A stretch of DNA of 64,000 nucleotides, taken from positions 69,903,300 through 69,967,299 of the forward strand of contig NC_134415.1 in assembly GCF_030867145.1 (NCBI RefSeq), written 5' to 3'. Positions 52,141-64,000 of the stretch are shown here, in pieces. This DNA comes from Opisthocomus hoazin. Its lineage: Eukaryota > Chordata > Aves > Opisthocomiformes > Opisthocomidae. The position numbers and the translations under genes are program-made. Under the pieces are notes generated by a model, which was not told where the DNA came from, made no database searches, and saw only the letters and a list, made by a program, of their open reading frames with translations. Each line of letters opens with the position of its first letter. Positions within the stretch are counted from its first letter, which is position 1.

Positions 52141-52400
52141 TCATCATCTGAAGGTAATCAGAAGAGCTTTGATTTATGGAAATATTGCCGTTGTTAATTA
52201 CTATTTAGGACAGGTAATGAATAACTGAAGAGGTACAGCCTACATGACCTTGCCTGCTCACCTTTGATGAACAGCTTAATCGGCGCTTCCCAGACAGCAT
52301 GATATGCTGAGAAATGAAAGCATTTGAAATTCAGCTACATTTTCCAATTAATAGTACATTAAGTAATTAATCATGCAGAAGAGGGAAAAAGGTCATGGCT
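52141..52400. promoter_or_regulatory. Candidate conserved non-coding block in intron 2
   Basis: AT-rich, non-repetitive sequence with several homeodomain-type core sites: TTAATTA at 52194-52200, CAATTAAT at 52345-52352 and TAATTAATCAT at 52364-52374. It lies 400-660 bases after the exon 2 donor. The texture (long unique runs, no low complexity, clustered TAATTA) resembles vertebrate conserved elements. This is inference, since no alignment was possible. Confidence 0.35.
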
Positions 52401-52560
52401 ATTTTATTTGTATATAAAAGGTTTTGTGAAGTGAGGTATGTGTGGAGAAGGAGTAGGAAATGTTGTCACACAGAAGTAACCTAACCTCTGCACCATTCCT
52501 TCCCCTGCTTTTTATATACTGTTGTGCATTATTAATGGTGGTTAGTGTATGTAATTTCAC

Positions 52561-52760
52561 TTCTTAACAGCTAATAGCTGGGTTCCCCCTGCTTTGGGGT
52601 CACTGATATGAGCAGCTGTTACCATGCCCCATATCATACAAAATAGGTTAATTAAGCCAAATCCAGTTTATTTAATGAGCTGCATGGTGCTTCAAGTTTG
52701 CATGTGGAAGAGTAAATTTAAACCCTGAAGCCTCAGCGTTCATGATGGTCTTGTGTTAAC
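52561..52760. promoter_or_regulatory. Second candidate conserved non-coding block in intron 2
   Basis: It contains an E-box CAGCTG at 52613-52618 and the palindrome TTAATTAA at 52648-52655 within unique sequence. It may be one regulatory element together with the block at 52141-52400. The call is by texture only. Confidence 0.3.
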
Positions 52761-53667
52761 AAATTCAAAATAATATCTCCCCTAGGAAGGCCGAAATTAG
52801 TTACTTTTCGGTTTGCGTTGTTCACAGTCTATATGGTTTGTTAAAATGGTTGGAGGTATTTTAATTTTGATGGAAGCATCGTTTTGTAAAAAATGTGGTA
52901 TTCTTAGATCTCAGGTACACCTTGTATAGGAAGAACAGCAATTTGAGGAACTGTATTTTGAATGAATCTAAATTACAAGATAGCTGCTTCTTGCTTCTCC
53001 CAAATAACATACCTGTCATCCTTAGGCAGTTTTCAGAGTTAAATGACATGGTGCTTTCTGATTTTGGCACCTGGTTTCTGTACAGTTCTGCTGCAGACCC
53101 TTTCCCTCTGAGTGCAGCACACGGACTCTTCTGGAGGAAGTTTGTTTTTCATATCTGTATGTGAGATTGTGGCTGCTCAATAAAATCTAGCAGAAAAAAG
53201 GAATGTTTCAGAGAAAGTCAAAAACAGATACAGAAAAAGCTCTGACTATTACTTTTTTCCTCCTCCTGGTTAGAACTCTAGACTTCTTGGACCACTGTTT
53301 AGAAGTTGGTGTTTGGTAACTGAGATCCATACTAGAAGTGATAGTCTCATCTGATGAGCTGCTCTGAAGAAGTTCAGATTCTGAAGATCTATGCTGTATC
53401 TAAATACTTAAAATCTTCTGAGTTTGAAATAGCACGATTTAAAATCAATTCTAAGAATGTAGCACAGCTCTAAAACGAGCACTGAATTCGTGCGGTGGGT
53501 CAACAGGAGGTGGAGCAGCAAGAGGATCAGGCAAAAGCAGGAGGGAAATAACCGTGTGCAATCATCTGCCGTGCAGTTTTTTAACATTGCTGACCCTGCA
53601 TGATTACTACTGAAACTGGAGGTTGCAAAGCAGCCCATTACTTATGAAGAAGTTATCCAGGTAAAAT

Positions 53668-53713
53668 AAGATGTGTTAATGAAGGTGTAAAAGATGTGTT
53701 AATGAAGGTGTAA
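53668..53713. repeat. Perfect tandem duplication, 23 bp x 2
   Basis: A 23-base unit beginning AAGATGTGTTAATGAAGG is repeated head to tail without a difference (53668-53690 and 53691-53713), so the duplication is recent. Confidence 0.95.
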
Positions 53714-56700
53714 AATTAAACTACTGCTGTTTTTACTTTGAAAAATGCTGGGTCTTCTAACCTGTGGAAGCCAGGGATCTCCTAGAGACCGGAGTCAGCC
53801 CACTTCTTTCTGCTCAGTCAAAGAATGAGGGAAGAGAAGGGGTACCCAGAAAAGCTGGGCAGCGCAGAAACTGAAGTGCTAGGGTAGGGACTATTTTCTC
53901 TCCATCTCTTCTCTGTAACCCTTGAGCTAGGTGCAAAGCTTCTTAATGCGCATGTTGATGTCCTCTCCATAGATGCCCTTTGTAGTGTTTGGAGCCCTCT
54001 CTCTTACATCTCTCTTGGATCCAATACAATGTCCTGGCCTTGGCCTTAGTAAGAAAATACATATTCCAGTACAGCTTTGTCTCAGAAGGAGCACAGTTTT
54101 ACCAGTATGTTAAGAAAATAATACGCTTACACTGAGTATACGGCTTTCAGGGCTCTAACTTTACCAGATTCACTTGGAACCATTGTTGTCATAAAGGATT
54201 ATACTCAATTTTCTAATGTCAATTTTTAATCTTCAGTAGCTTCAGAAAGTCTTGTTTGAAAAGAAAAAGAGAGAGAAAAGGACATGTAAAAAAACAGGAA
54301 AAGGGAAAAATTTGACACTTGAGTTCATGTTTTACTTTTGATTCGAGCGAGTGATTTAACTCAGTGTTGTGCTTCGGAGAAGGATAAACCTTGGGAAATT
54401 TCAGACCTAATGGCACGTGCTTCAGAGTGCTATGAAAATGTGAAAACTTGTCCTAATGGAAAGCATTTTGCAGGTATAGCAATAGTAAAACACTATTGGT
54501 AAGGCGAGTGTAATTACCTCTGAGTAATTAATACAACTTCAGAATTTTTTTATACTGACCTACATTGTATTACTCAAATTATGGGCAAAGGCAAAAGCCA
54601 CTTATCTTCTGTTATGGGAAAAATAAATGCAGTACCTAGTGATTAATTTTGAAATGAAATGAACACTTAGAGCAGGTCCTTGTGTACAGCTTTAAATACC
54701 AACTTGTAAATTGTTTGAACTGCAGCTTACATGATAAAGCCTTTGGATTACTTATTAAAACCTTGGAAAACACCTGATGTCCAGCATTAGGTTTCTAAGA
54801 GCATATAAAAGCGACTGTGCTAGATCACACTCAAGGTCTGCTGGTTTTGAGAGCAGCAGTTAGCAGTTGCCTAGGGAAGAATGCAGAAGTAGGACAAATG
54901 AGTGGTGATCATGCCCTGAATGCTCTCCCAGTTTCCCGCTGTCTGGCATTGAGGAATTTCCTCAACTGGGAATGGTCTTTATCTGTGATATTCTGAAGTC
55001 ATTAGTGATTTTCGCCTGTCAGCTTTGTCTTACCACCTGTGGGCTCCTTGAGGACTTCTAGTATCTGCCGTGTCCAATAACGGAGTGCCGACATTTGCTA
55101 CAAATAATGGGAAGATGCAGCTCTTTCTACTTGTTTTGAACATGCACATGATTTCTGTTTGATACATGTTGGCCTCTTATACTGTAATGGTGAGCAAAGT
55201 GGGCGAAGCTGATTCTTAATCACCTTCTCCACTCCATTCAGATTTTTTAAACACTTCTAAAGTAAAACATACACACCCTTCTCAGGACGACATTCTAGGT
55301 TGGATGGTCCAAGGCTGTTGAGCTGTTACTTAGTAGAAATGGTTCCACAACGGTGCATTTGCGTTTTGTGTGAGGCGAAGTTGATGACCAAGTGTTATAT
55401 TTTTGCAGACATAGCAACAAAAATGAAGTCAAAGTATTTACCTGTGGGTCTTTGTACCTCTGAAGAAAGACAACTGCTATATGTTGAAGCAAACTCTTTA
55501 GACCATGTTTTCAGGTGTATGATTTTTATACATTATACTATACAAGATAGAAATTAGAGAATGCTGTTAAGATAAAATCTGATTCTGACTGTGGATTTTT
55601 TCCAGTTATTTTAGGAGACTGTTCATTACATGTGGATAACTTCATTTTGTGGAATACTTAAATAATAGTGCTTTCTTATATTACTGGGGATGTGCAAAGG
55701 GGTGGTTTTGTCCATATTAATAATACATTTGTTGCTGGTTTTACCCTTAGATAGAGAAGATAGTTTATTTACCCTGTTTGTTTTGCCTGTTAAAAGCAGC
55801 ATTATTCTGAGGCAGTGCAGGGTCAGGGCATGAGAGCCTGTAATGGGCTGTGTGACGAGGAGCCACTTAATGAAGAGGTTTTTTAATGTAAGGGCTATTA
55901 CCCTCCTGGATACAAATGCAATTTGAAGAATGTCTAAATTATAGCGGACAATAGTGATGTGCTGAGATGAACATCTTGTTTCCGATCTCTCAGATGGATA
56001 ATGTGCCTGGACTGGATGTGTGCTATTTTTTTTTAATTGGTTTCTAGAAATCTGAGGAAAATAAATTAACACGAGTGGGGGGAGTCCTTAGTTGCACTTG
56101 TCATTTACCATGACCAAAGGAAAACAGATTAAATATCTAAAGATGTTCCTTAGTATTAGTGTGTTTCACAAATGCAAAGTTCACTTTTTACAGTGAAGAT
56201 TTTTGCAGAAAGTAATTTTTTACTTTGCAGAAGTTACATAGGACCTTACGTGTTGCCCCATTTTAAAGAATAAAACAAAATTCACGAATTCAAAATTTCA
56301 CAGGAAAAGAAACAGAAGAGTCCTGTACAGTAAGACATTGCATGTTCTGGTTTAGGCTGGCCTTTTTGGGGTCCCTGGTGGAAGACTGCACGGTTATTTC
56401 AGAATGGAGAACATACACAGTGAAAGGCAATGGAGATAGGAGGAAGCGTGCTGGCAAGTAATCTTAGGCCACACTTTCACAGTAATTTCTTTTACGTGGG
56501 TTTTAGGCAAAATGTTACTGGCTGCTCATTCCTGTGTCCTGTCATTGCCAGAGGCATTCTCGTGTTGCTGCCTCCTCCCAGTTGCTCTGATGTGCATGTG
56601 GTTGTGCAGTAAGTCCGGTCAGGTGTGGACTGAAAATGATAATCCAGGAGGGGAAATAAAGTGTGCAGTGTGGGTCAGTTCCTTGACCCAGGTAATGGTG

Positions 56701-59534
56701 CAGCTGTAAAAAAAGTTGTTATGCTGGGGTGGCTGATGAGGGCCATGGGAGCTGGTGGTGTGGGTGGGTACAGGGGCTGTATAAACCTCTGGGGTGCCTG
56801 AAAGAAATACGAAAGTTACACCCTTAGATTTGCGTACAACTGCAATTTTCCTGTACAAATAGTGTTGGGTATTTGCTGCAGTCCGGAAGGTCGGTAGTGG
56901 GCTATAGAAGTTCTGCCTTGTACAGAAAGGAAATAGCTTTTGTGTCACCTGCGTGACCCAAAACAAATTTCAGCACAGGATCAACCTAAGTGTTTATGAA
57001 GTGTATAAATGAGAGAGGGGAACCAGAAGGTCATGAAATTTGTGTTTTAATACAGCTTTCATATGAATGAGGCTCAGGAAGGAAAGCTGTAATGTAACGG
57101 TCATATAGATGAGACGTTTGGCCTTTTACTTCACTTAAACCTGAATTTTTCTCCTGTAGAAATGAAACCACCAACCAATGAATAAATTTAAATTATGTGG
57201 ATGTGTATAGGCACAGTAAGACAAAAGTGAACTGGGAAGCAGTGTCTGGTGAAAGCTGGGTGTTTCTGGAGGCTTTGGAAAGACAAGGAGCAGGAGAACC
57301 CTCATCATGTCCCGGGTTGCGGAGCTCTTCTGTGGAGACGGAGACGCTGCCCCACACACGGTGCGCCAGCTTGCTATTTTACCCTACGGAAGTGTGAAGT
57401 TCAAACAGAATGCTTTCTGGGTCTCTTTATTTTAGTGGACAGGCTAACAAAGTTTACCAGTCCACTGATTGAGAACTGACCTTTCAAGGTTTTGCTGCTG
57501 TAGGGCTCACATTGCCAGTATAAAGGTAATAGATCAGAGAAACTCTGCGCAAGGGAATTTATTGACTAGTCCATAGATTGGCAAATGCAATTCAGGAAGG
57601 TGGTGGTTTTAAAGGTTGATCATTGAAAGCTTTTCTGGGTCATTACATTATGAAACAAGTTGTAAAAGCTTGGATCTGTGTCTGGGGCTGCTAAGAAATT
57701 CTGGTTGTGTCTTATCCTTTTACGTTTCTTTATGTGTTGGGGTAGGTATGTTTTATTTAAGGTGAGAGTTTTTTTCTTCCTTACAGACTTCAGTCTTCAT
57801 ACACTCCGTGGCCCCAAAATTTGACTGGTACTTTTTTCCTGTTTAACTTGTTGATATACTAAGAACTGAATTTATTTGAAGTACTTCCTTGATCAGAAGA
57901 GTGTATTTTACTGCTTTTCTTATTCAGTAAGCCTTGTAGTTGATTTCTTTTCTGTATTATTTGTTAGTAGCATCTTTAACAGAAAGAAGACTACCTCGTT
58001 AGTGCCGTGCAATTAGTGTCTACCTAAAGAACATTTGTAAACATCCTGATCCTATTTGGCTTCCTTAATACAGTGCATTAATCAATCTATTGACCAATTC
58101 CGAGGGTTCCCTGTTGTTCTCAAGCACACTTCACTTGGTATAAAGTGAAAAGAGGAGGGGTGCAGGAAGGGCTTTCTAGATAATGCACAGTATAGCAGTA
58201 CTTTTGTACATTTAGATAAGCCATTTTTTTATTGAGAAATTTAGGCAAGGGACTAGGAATATAAGGGTTTTTGTAGTAATACAAATGATGTTCATATGTG
58301 AGTAACTTCTATGTGCTGGATTTTCATTCATTGACACAGATGAATTTGTCCTGTTTCCTTTGGGTAGTGAAACAAGGATCATTTCAAAAAGATTACTTGC
58401 TGTATTTGCATGAAATATACTTCTCCTTCAAGACGAGATGCTACACTTGTTTTTGTAGAGTAATAATTTATTAGTTGCGCTTTATTTTTTCTTTAAAGCT
58501 GTAATACTGTTTTCTTCAGCCATACCTCTTCCATGCAATGTGGATTTCCAAAAAGCTCATTAGTTCTTGAATAGCTTACCTTTTTACTTGCTTGTGTGTG
58601 TCGAATGAATGTATTTTATTGACATTGATGAAGTTTTAGAGAATCTGTCAGATTGTTATTTTGAGTATAGCATAACAAAATTCCAGTGGAAGCTGTATAA
58701 AATGCTGCCTTCTGAGAAACTGTTCCTTCTGTTTCTTTGTTTCTCCTTTTTTTCCTAGTTTAGTATTTGAAGCATATTGGTTTATTTCTCTGAATCTGGA
58801 GTAATAAATTAAAGCAAGGTGAGAAATCTGTTTGCTATAGATAGAGTGCCAAACTAGTACGGTAACTTTGGGCAAATCTACCTTTGTCATGCCAGTACCA
58901 AAAATTACTAAAATTACCATGTGCCGGTGCTATCACAGCATTCATGATAGTGTTCTTGCTCGTGATGCAGCCCTCTGTTGGGTGAAACATAAACTTGTTT
59001 CAGTCTATCTTCTGATACCTGTATCACAAGAAGTTCGAGTGATGTTGGCCAGCACTGTCAAGAGGAGAGAAATGACCACTTCTTGTCGACTCTTACCTGT
59101 ATCAGCCGGGAGCCTGGGCTGTAAGTGGAAGTGTTTCATGGCGTATGTGAAGTCTGCTGCTGCTTGGGGAACTGCGAACATCAGTAAGAGGCATTACCTG
59201 AAGCTGCTATTTTGGTAGCATTGTGAAGGGCGAACAAAAAGCAAAATAGTACTGTGCTAGCCTTTCAGAGTTGCAGGGAAAACAAGGGTTTGAATAGCAC
59301 CTTGGTAGCTTGGAAGGTGTAGGTATTCCAGGTTATTTGAGGCATTTGGTGTTCAGAGCGTGCAAGGCTGGAAGCCTGGAGCCCAGCTGAGGAACAGCGC
59401 TTGTTGCATTTCTCACCACTTCCCTGCATGGAGCGGAGCAAGCCAGTCCTACTTTGGAGTACTGTATCTGCCTCGTGTGCCCTTGTCCTACCATTGTTTT
59501 CTATCTCAGCCCACTTGTATATGTGTGTTTTTTG

Positions 59535-59550
59535 TTTTTTTTTTTTTTTT
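59535..59550 (+). repeat. Poly-T, 16 bases
   Basis: T run preceded by GTGTGTTTTTTG. Confidence 0.9.
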
Positions 59551-60819
59551 CTTGTGATGAAAACAGTAGTTTGCGTTGCCTTCAAATTTTCAGGCTATTT
59601 GCTGTAAGTGTAGGTGGCCTCCTCCCTACCATTCTTCGTTCGGCATGTTTCTGGCTGCTCCTGTTCTTTAGCTTTGCCATTTCTGGAGATTGCCCTGACT
59701 GGAAACCTTGTTGCTCTGCTTTCCACTCCCACTCACCTGTGTGCAATTTTTAGCAGTCCAGTGAATGCTGGATTCAAAGAACAATGTAAATACAGGCTGT
59801 TCTGTAGGAGATGTAGAAGAAACCAGGTTACAAGTAGGGGAAAAAAGTGAAATAGTTGTACTACTTAGAAAAGGGAAAATAAAAACAGGGCCTGGGAACT
59901 GTTTGGGGGAGGGAGTGAAGGAAAAACGCCGCGGTGTATGAAAAAGAACGATATTCAGAGAAGATGGAAGAAAGCCTTATAACAGGAGGAGTACTGTTCA
60001 GTGGTTGCCAGTGCACATTTATTATTTCTGAAGCGCTGAGCTTCAGAAATACCATGGATTTCTGCAGTTAAGGTGCTGTGGTAACCCTTTGTGCATGGGT
60101 ACCTCACGATCTGAGAGAGTCTCTCCCCGTCCCTGTGCTAACTGCTCAGTTCTGCCAGATCAGAGATGAAACCTATTAGTAGCGGAGGTGAAGTTGTGCG
60201 ATAACGTTGAATTCACTGCAGGGTAAGGGCATTCACAATCCCACTTGTAATACAGGACCTATTGCACAACTGGAAACTAATAGCTGAATTACCCATGTAT
60301 CTATAACCTGAGCAATGACAGCCCCAACAACAGAAGAAGCAATGCCTGTAAAAGGGAGCAAAAAACCTTAAAGTAGGATGAGGTGAAATTCAGTAAGCCA
60401 CATAATGGCAAGAAAACAAAGGGAAGTGATGCTTTCCTCTACATTTTTTCATGTACAGTGCCCGAATTTCCTGTCTGCTTAAATATTGATTTGAGTGCTA
60501 ACCTGTTTGCTGCTCAGTGTGTAATTTATGTTCCCTTGTGCTTTTGTTGCAAGTCCATGCTGATGCAGCAGTCATTGTTGTTAATAGCGACTAAAACTGT
60601 GGTAATAATAAAATTACATTATTTTACAGAACAGATTTTGAATCAACTGAGATTAAAACATTTTTCTTAGATTGTGGTGAACTAGTGAAGGAACTGTATT
60701 TGGAATACAGTAATATTTTTAATTTGGGCATTCCTATCGTTACTTCTACAGGTACTTGTTCAAATTGCTGTTATCAAGTTAAGTGCGGTCAGTAAGGCTT
60801 GTTTCATCTCTCTCTCTTT

Positions 60820-60838
60820 CCCCCCCCCAACCCCCCCC
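60820..60838 (+). repeat. Interrupted poly-C (9 C, AA, 8 C)
   Basis: It follows a short CT repeat (TCTCTCTCT), so the whole stretch 60807-60838 is pyrimidine apart from the AA. Confidence 0.9.
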
Positions 60839-63800
60839 TTTGCTGGGATCATTTTGTTCCTTTTCACACCTTTCTAGATAGAGATACTTTGAAAAGGCAA
60901 ATCCATTGTATTGATGGTCACACAAAACTCATTTGCAAGTATCTAGGCTGCGAAGAGGCAATTGCTTAGGTGGATATATTAGAGAAGGAACAGGTTTATG
61001 TCAGGTATGGGAACAGACTCAGCTGTGTTGGTTTGCCTCATATGTGATCTTTGTGTTTGTTTCTGAAACCCATGCTCATGATGAAGCAGGAAATGTTGCT
61101 GCTACAGATACAGGAACATACAAATCTGTCTTCCTTTCTTCTCATCTCCTTCTGGACTTGAAAGCATAACCTCATTTAAAGATGTTTTAGTGTAGATTTT
61201 AGAATATTATTCCAAAATTAAATCCATGAAGAACATGACCCGCCAGAAAAAACATTACTTTTAAAATGCAGTGCATTTTTTCATTCCAAAATCTGTTGCT
61301 TCTGTCCAAAGGTGGGTGGATTTTAATCAGATTTAAACTGTAGTTAAAATTAGCAAGCAAGAAAACTTGAATTAAATCACACATTTTAAACTTCAATTTG
61401 CATTTTACATAGTGTCTGTTTTGGAGAAGGGAAGAAAAAAAAAAAGGTTATTTTCCCTCCCTCACCCCCCCGTTGTACTCTCCTTCTTAAAGGACTTCTG
61501 TCTACTTCAAGAAGCCACTCGTCAGAGCTGTCAGCCATGTCACAGGCTCAAATGGCCTAGCTATCAGAAGTTACATTGTCCTTTGGTGAAGGCAATGCTT
61601 GTGCTTTATAATACTTGGTAAGAAGTTGAGTTTTCCTGGAGATGTTTGAAACCCCCAACTCCTTTTCTGAGTGGGAGTACCTGTTGTAGGGAGGGCCAGC
61701 ACTTGCATCTGTCCAAAGGGAGATGATGGTTGTCTTACAGGGCAGCCTGCGAGTGATTTGGGAAAGGATATGCACCTCTTCCCATCCCCTCTTTTCAGTT
61801 CATGTACTTGCAGTGTCTGGTTGGTTTACTCCCACTTCCTTACAAGAGCTTCAGCCCTTTTCATTTTCGACATAGCACACGTGCTGGTTTCTTCAGGGCC
61901 TGTTTCTGGAGCAAGCCATTGAGTTTATTCCGAGAAGAAACCTGGGTCTAGGTGTTGAGAACTTTGGATATTTAGGTAATGGCCATGTTGCCTTAAGTTT
62001 ACTGCTTCCCAAATGAGGCAGTCTTCTAATGCTGTTGCAGCTGTGCTTGTGTCCCAAAGTGTCCCCTCATGCCCTGCAGTTTACGAAGCGTGTGCTGCGG
62101 CCGAGGCGTTATGCTATAAATACATCTCTCGGGTGGATGCGGAACGTCCCGTTTGCTATTTCAGACACTGTGAACTGAAGAAAAAATGTCGTGTTGTCAG
62201 TGGAGCTCCAGAGTAGAGCTGGGCCAGGTATGGTGAGGTGCAGGTGTGAGCCGGAGATGAGCCTGTCTGTCCATGTCCAGATTCACCACCCTCTGGAGCA
62301 AAGCCAGCTGTTGCCAGTTAGCTTGGAAGCTAAGGTTGATTCCCCCTGCCATCCACAACAGCAGGATAGACACAGAGATACTATGCGCAGGTCAAGTTGT
62401 TGAAGTATAAGCAGAAAGAACAGAGGTTCATGGTAGGTCTTGAAATAGATTGCTTGTAGCAGAGTCTGTGCATCAGTGGAAGAGTATACAGAAGACAAAT
62501 ATCCTACTAGACAGCTATGAAAATGCCAGTCTGCTTTTTCATTTACAGTTTTACGCCTGTCCTATGAGACTTGAAAAAAAAAACCTATCTGGTATCAGGA
62601 CCCTACTTTGTCTGGGAAGGTATAATTAAGAAATACTCTGGACTAAGAAAAGCACAAGGGTGGGATTCCTTTCCTTTCTTTTGCCTTTTTTTTTTTTTGT
62701 GCCCTTTTGGTTTTGCTCTTTATTTCATGAAAGGAAGACGCATTTAGCTCTTACTTTGTTTCAGAGGAAATAGCTTTTAAAGCTCTCACTCTGCAGTATA
62801 AAATCACAGCTTCAGAAAAAAATGGATGAAAGTGCAGAACTTATAGGTACATGTACAATGTACAGTGCTGGACTATCCAGAGATACTCCAGCTAACCTTG
62901 TGTTCCTGAGGTAGGAGAGATGGCCCAGCTCTCCTCCTGTTATTGAGTTAGCTTGATTGTATGCTGCATTGGGGCAGCTGTACTGGTTCAGGGACACGTG
63001 CATTGCACTGTGCTGGGAAGACATGCTCATGTTCATGCATCTCATATATTGTGAAACCACGTGTGCACCAAAATGGTGATTACCAAGGGATTCATGAGTA
63101 CTTTGTCAGTGCTTCAGCATTTTGCAGTTTAAAAAAAAAAGCAAAAAACCCAAATAAAAACCTCCTCCTCTTCTTTTGTCTTTCTGAAGAGCAGCTGTCA
63201 GGATACAATAGCTATTTACTCTATTTTGGATCCAACTGTTTTTTAACTCCCTTGGGGAAGACAACCTAGCCATGTATCGATACAAATCACATGCTGTACT
63301 GTTTTAGAGGAAGTCAATAAACAGTGTGAACTAAGCATTTCTCTTGTGCATTTGGTTTTTCTTACCTAATTCCCTTGAATTAGGGATCAGCAAGCATGTG
63401 GCATTCAAACAGAAGAAACTGTTGCCATGAAGTTTTCTTCTTTGGTATAGTTGATGTTTGCTAACCCAGCCTTTACCTTACATTGGCTTCTCACACTGTG
63501 TGTCTGTTTGTGCCAGGCTTATGGATCGCTTTGAGATCTCCGAACCTGTGGACTTTCTTAAAAGAAATAAAGAAAACATGCAGCTGAGTGACATCTGCAG
63601 TGCCAGTAGCGAGTGTCCCTTGCACCAGTAGTAGAGATGGCATCCCATGCTCTTTGTGCCTGTTGGTGCAGTGACTTGGAAGCAGGTTGCTTTGGCTCCA
63701 GGTTTTGTAGGTGGGCTCTTACCACTCTCCTCTTGACTGGCAGTAACAGCTCTGCTTTCTAATTAGATTGCAGTTGCAGGTAGATATTAAACCGATGTAA

Positions 63801-64000
63801 GCTTCCAATTAGACTGCAGCTTCACAGATCACAGTGAGCCAGCCTAATACTTTACTGCTGAGTAAAGGGATTATTCTGCTCCTCTTTTACTCCCTCTCCT
63901 CCCTTGCCTTCACGCTTCAGCTAGCTTCCCTAGCTAGCGTTACTCATCAGAGCTTACTGAGAGCTGATATAACTCATTATCCGAGAGAAAATGTTGTTGT

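Larger units (their letters stand above)
51739..64000 (+). other. PTPRK: PTPRK intron 2, 5' part
   Basis: It follows the exon 2 donor. The next PTPRK exon should begin with the rest of the split Gly codon and continue the MAM domain. No such sequence was found to the end of the window, so the intron is at least 12.2 kb. Confidence 0.8.
53714..64000. other. Intron 2 sequence without recognisable gene
   Basis: No CR1 copy or exon was recognised in these 10 kb. It holds a T-run at 59535, an interrupted C-run at 60820 and a short open frame after an acceptor-like tract at 63521. The last 250 bases (63750-64000) are unique and conserved-looking, with AATTAGAYTGCAG occurring twice (about 63762 and 63808). 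Confidence 0.6.

Noticed and set aside
55626..56072. 148-codon minus-strand open frame
   Set aside because: No domain or signal. Several frames this long are expected by chance in 64 kb on two strands at this base composition.
1..64000. tRNA, rRNA, CRISPR array, operon or prokaryotic mobile system
   Set aside because: No cloverleaf with conserved boxes, regularly spaced repeats or densely packed genes were seen. The content is vertebrate intron with one spliced exon.

Overview
This window looks like a piece of a bird genome made up almost entirely of intron, read in the sense direction of one large gene. The only protein-coding sequence I can support is a 123-bp exon at 51616-51738 (+). It encodes the first part of an extracellular MAM domain and matches the second coding exon of PTPRK, receptor-type protein tyrosine phosphatase kappa. 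It has a good branch point, pyrimidine tract and AG in front and a strong GTGAGA donor behind, with phase-1 junctions at both ends. Everything upstream (1-51615) would then be the 3' part of the very long PTPRK intron 1, and everything downstream (51739-64000) the 5' part of intron 2. Assignment to birds rests on several CR1 LINE fragments, including copies ending in the typical ATTCTRTGATTCTRTGA-type tail, with no mammalian-type SINEs or L1 seen. A crocodilian or turtle cannot be strictly excluded.

Layout: 1-15.7 kb is AT-rich intron with short low-complexity tracts and one C-rich stretch with G-quadruplex potential on the minus strand (838-873). An internal CR1 reverse-transcriptase fragment lies at 15.7-16.3 kb. 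A CR1 3' end is at 19.66-20.05 kb. The stretch 20-33.8 kb is unique intron with a 30-bp-arm hairpin (25.0 kb), a few GC-rich patches and a POU/homeobox-like motif group (29.47 kb). The youngest-looking CR1 is at 33.78-34.60 kb. A degenerate ancient CR1/L3-type element in minus orientation is at about 39.86-40.33 kb, an internally deleted CR1 at 41.70-42.06 kb, and another CR1 tail at 49.47-49.70 kb. Exon 2 is at 51.6 kb. AT-rich blocks with TAATTA sites at 52.1-52.8 kb look like conserved non-coding sequence.

The ORFs of 60-190 codons scattered over both strands are what chance gives in 64 kb of roughly 40% GC DNA, or are CR1 remnants or antisense to them. None other than the PTPRK exon has recognisable protein similarity. 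I found no RNA gene, CRISPR array or operon, and no evidence for a novel system. The observations most worth checking are the hairpin, the conserved-looking blocks near the exon, the strand-asymmetric pyrimidine homopolymers and the possible retrocopy remnant at 42.4-42.96 kb.
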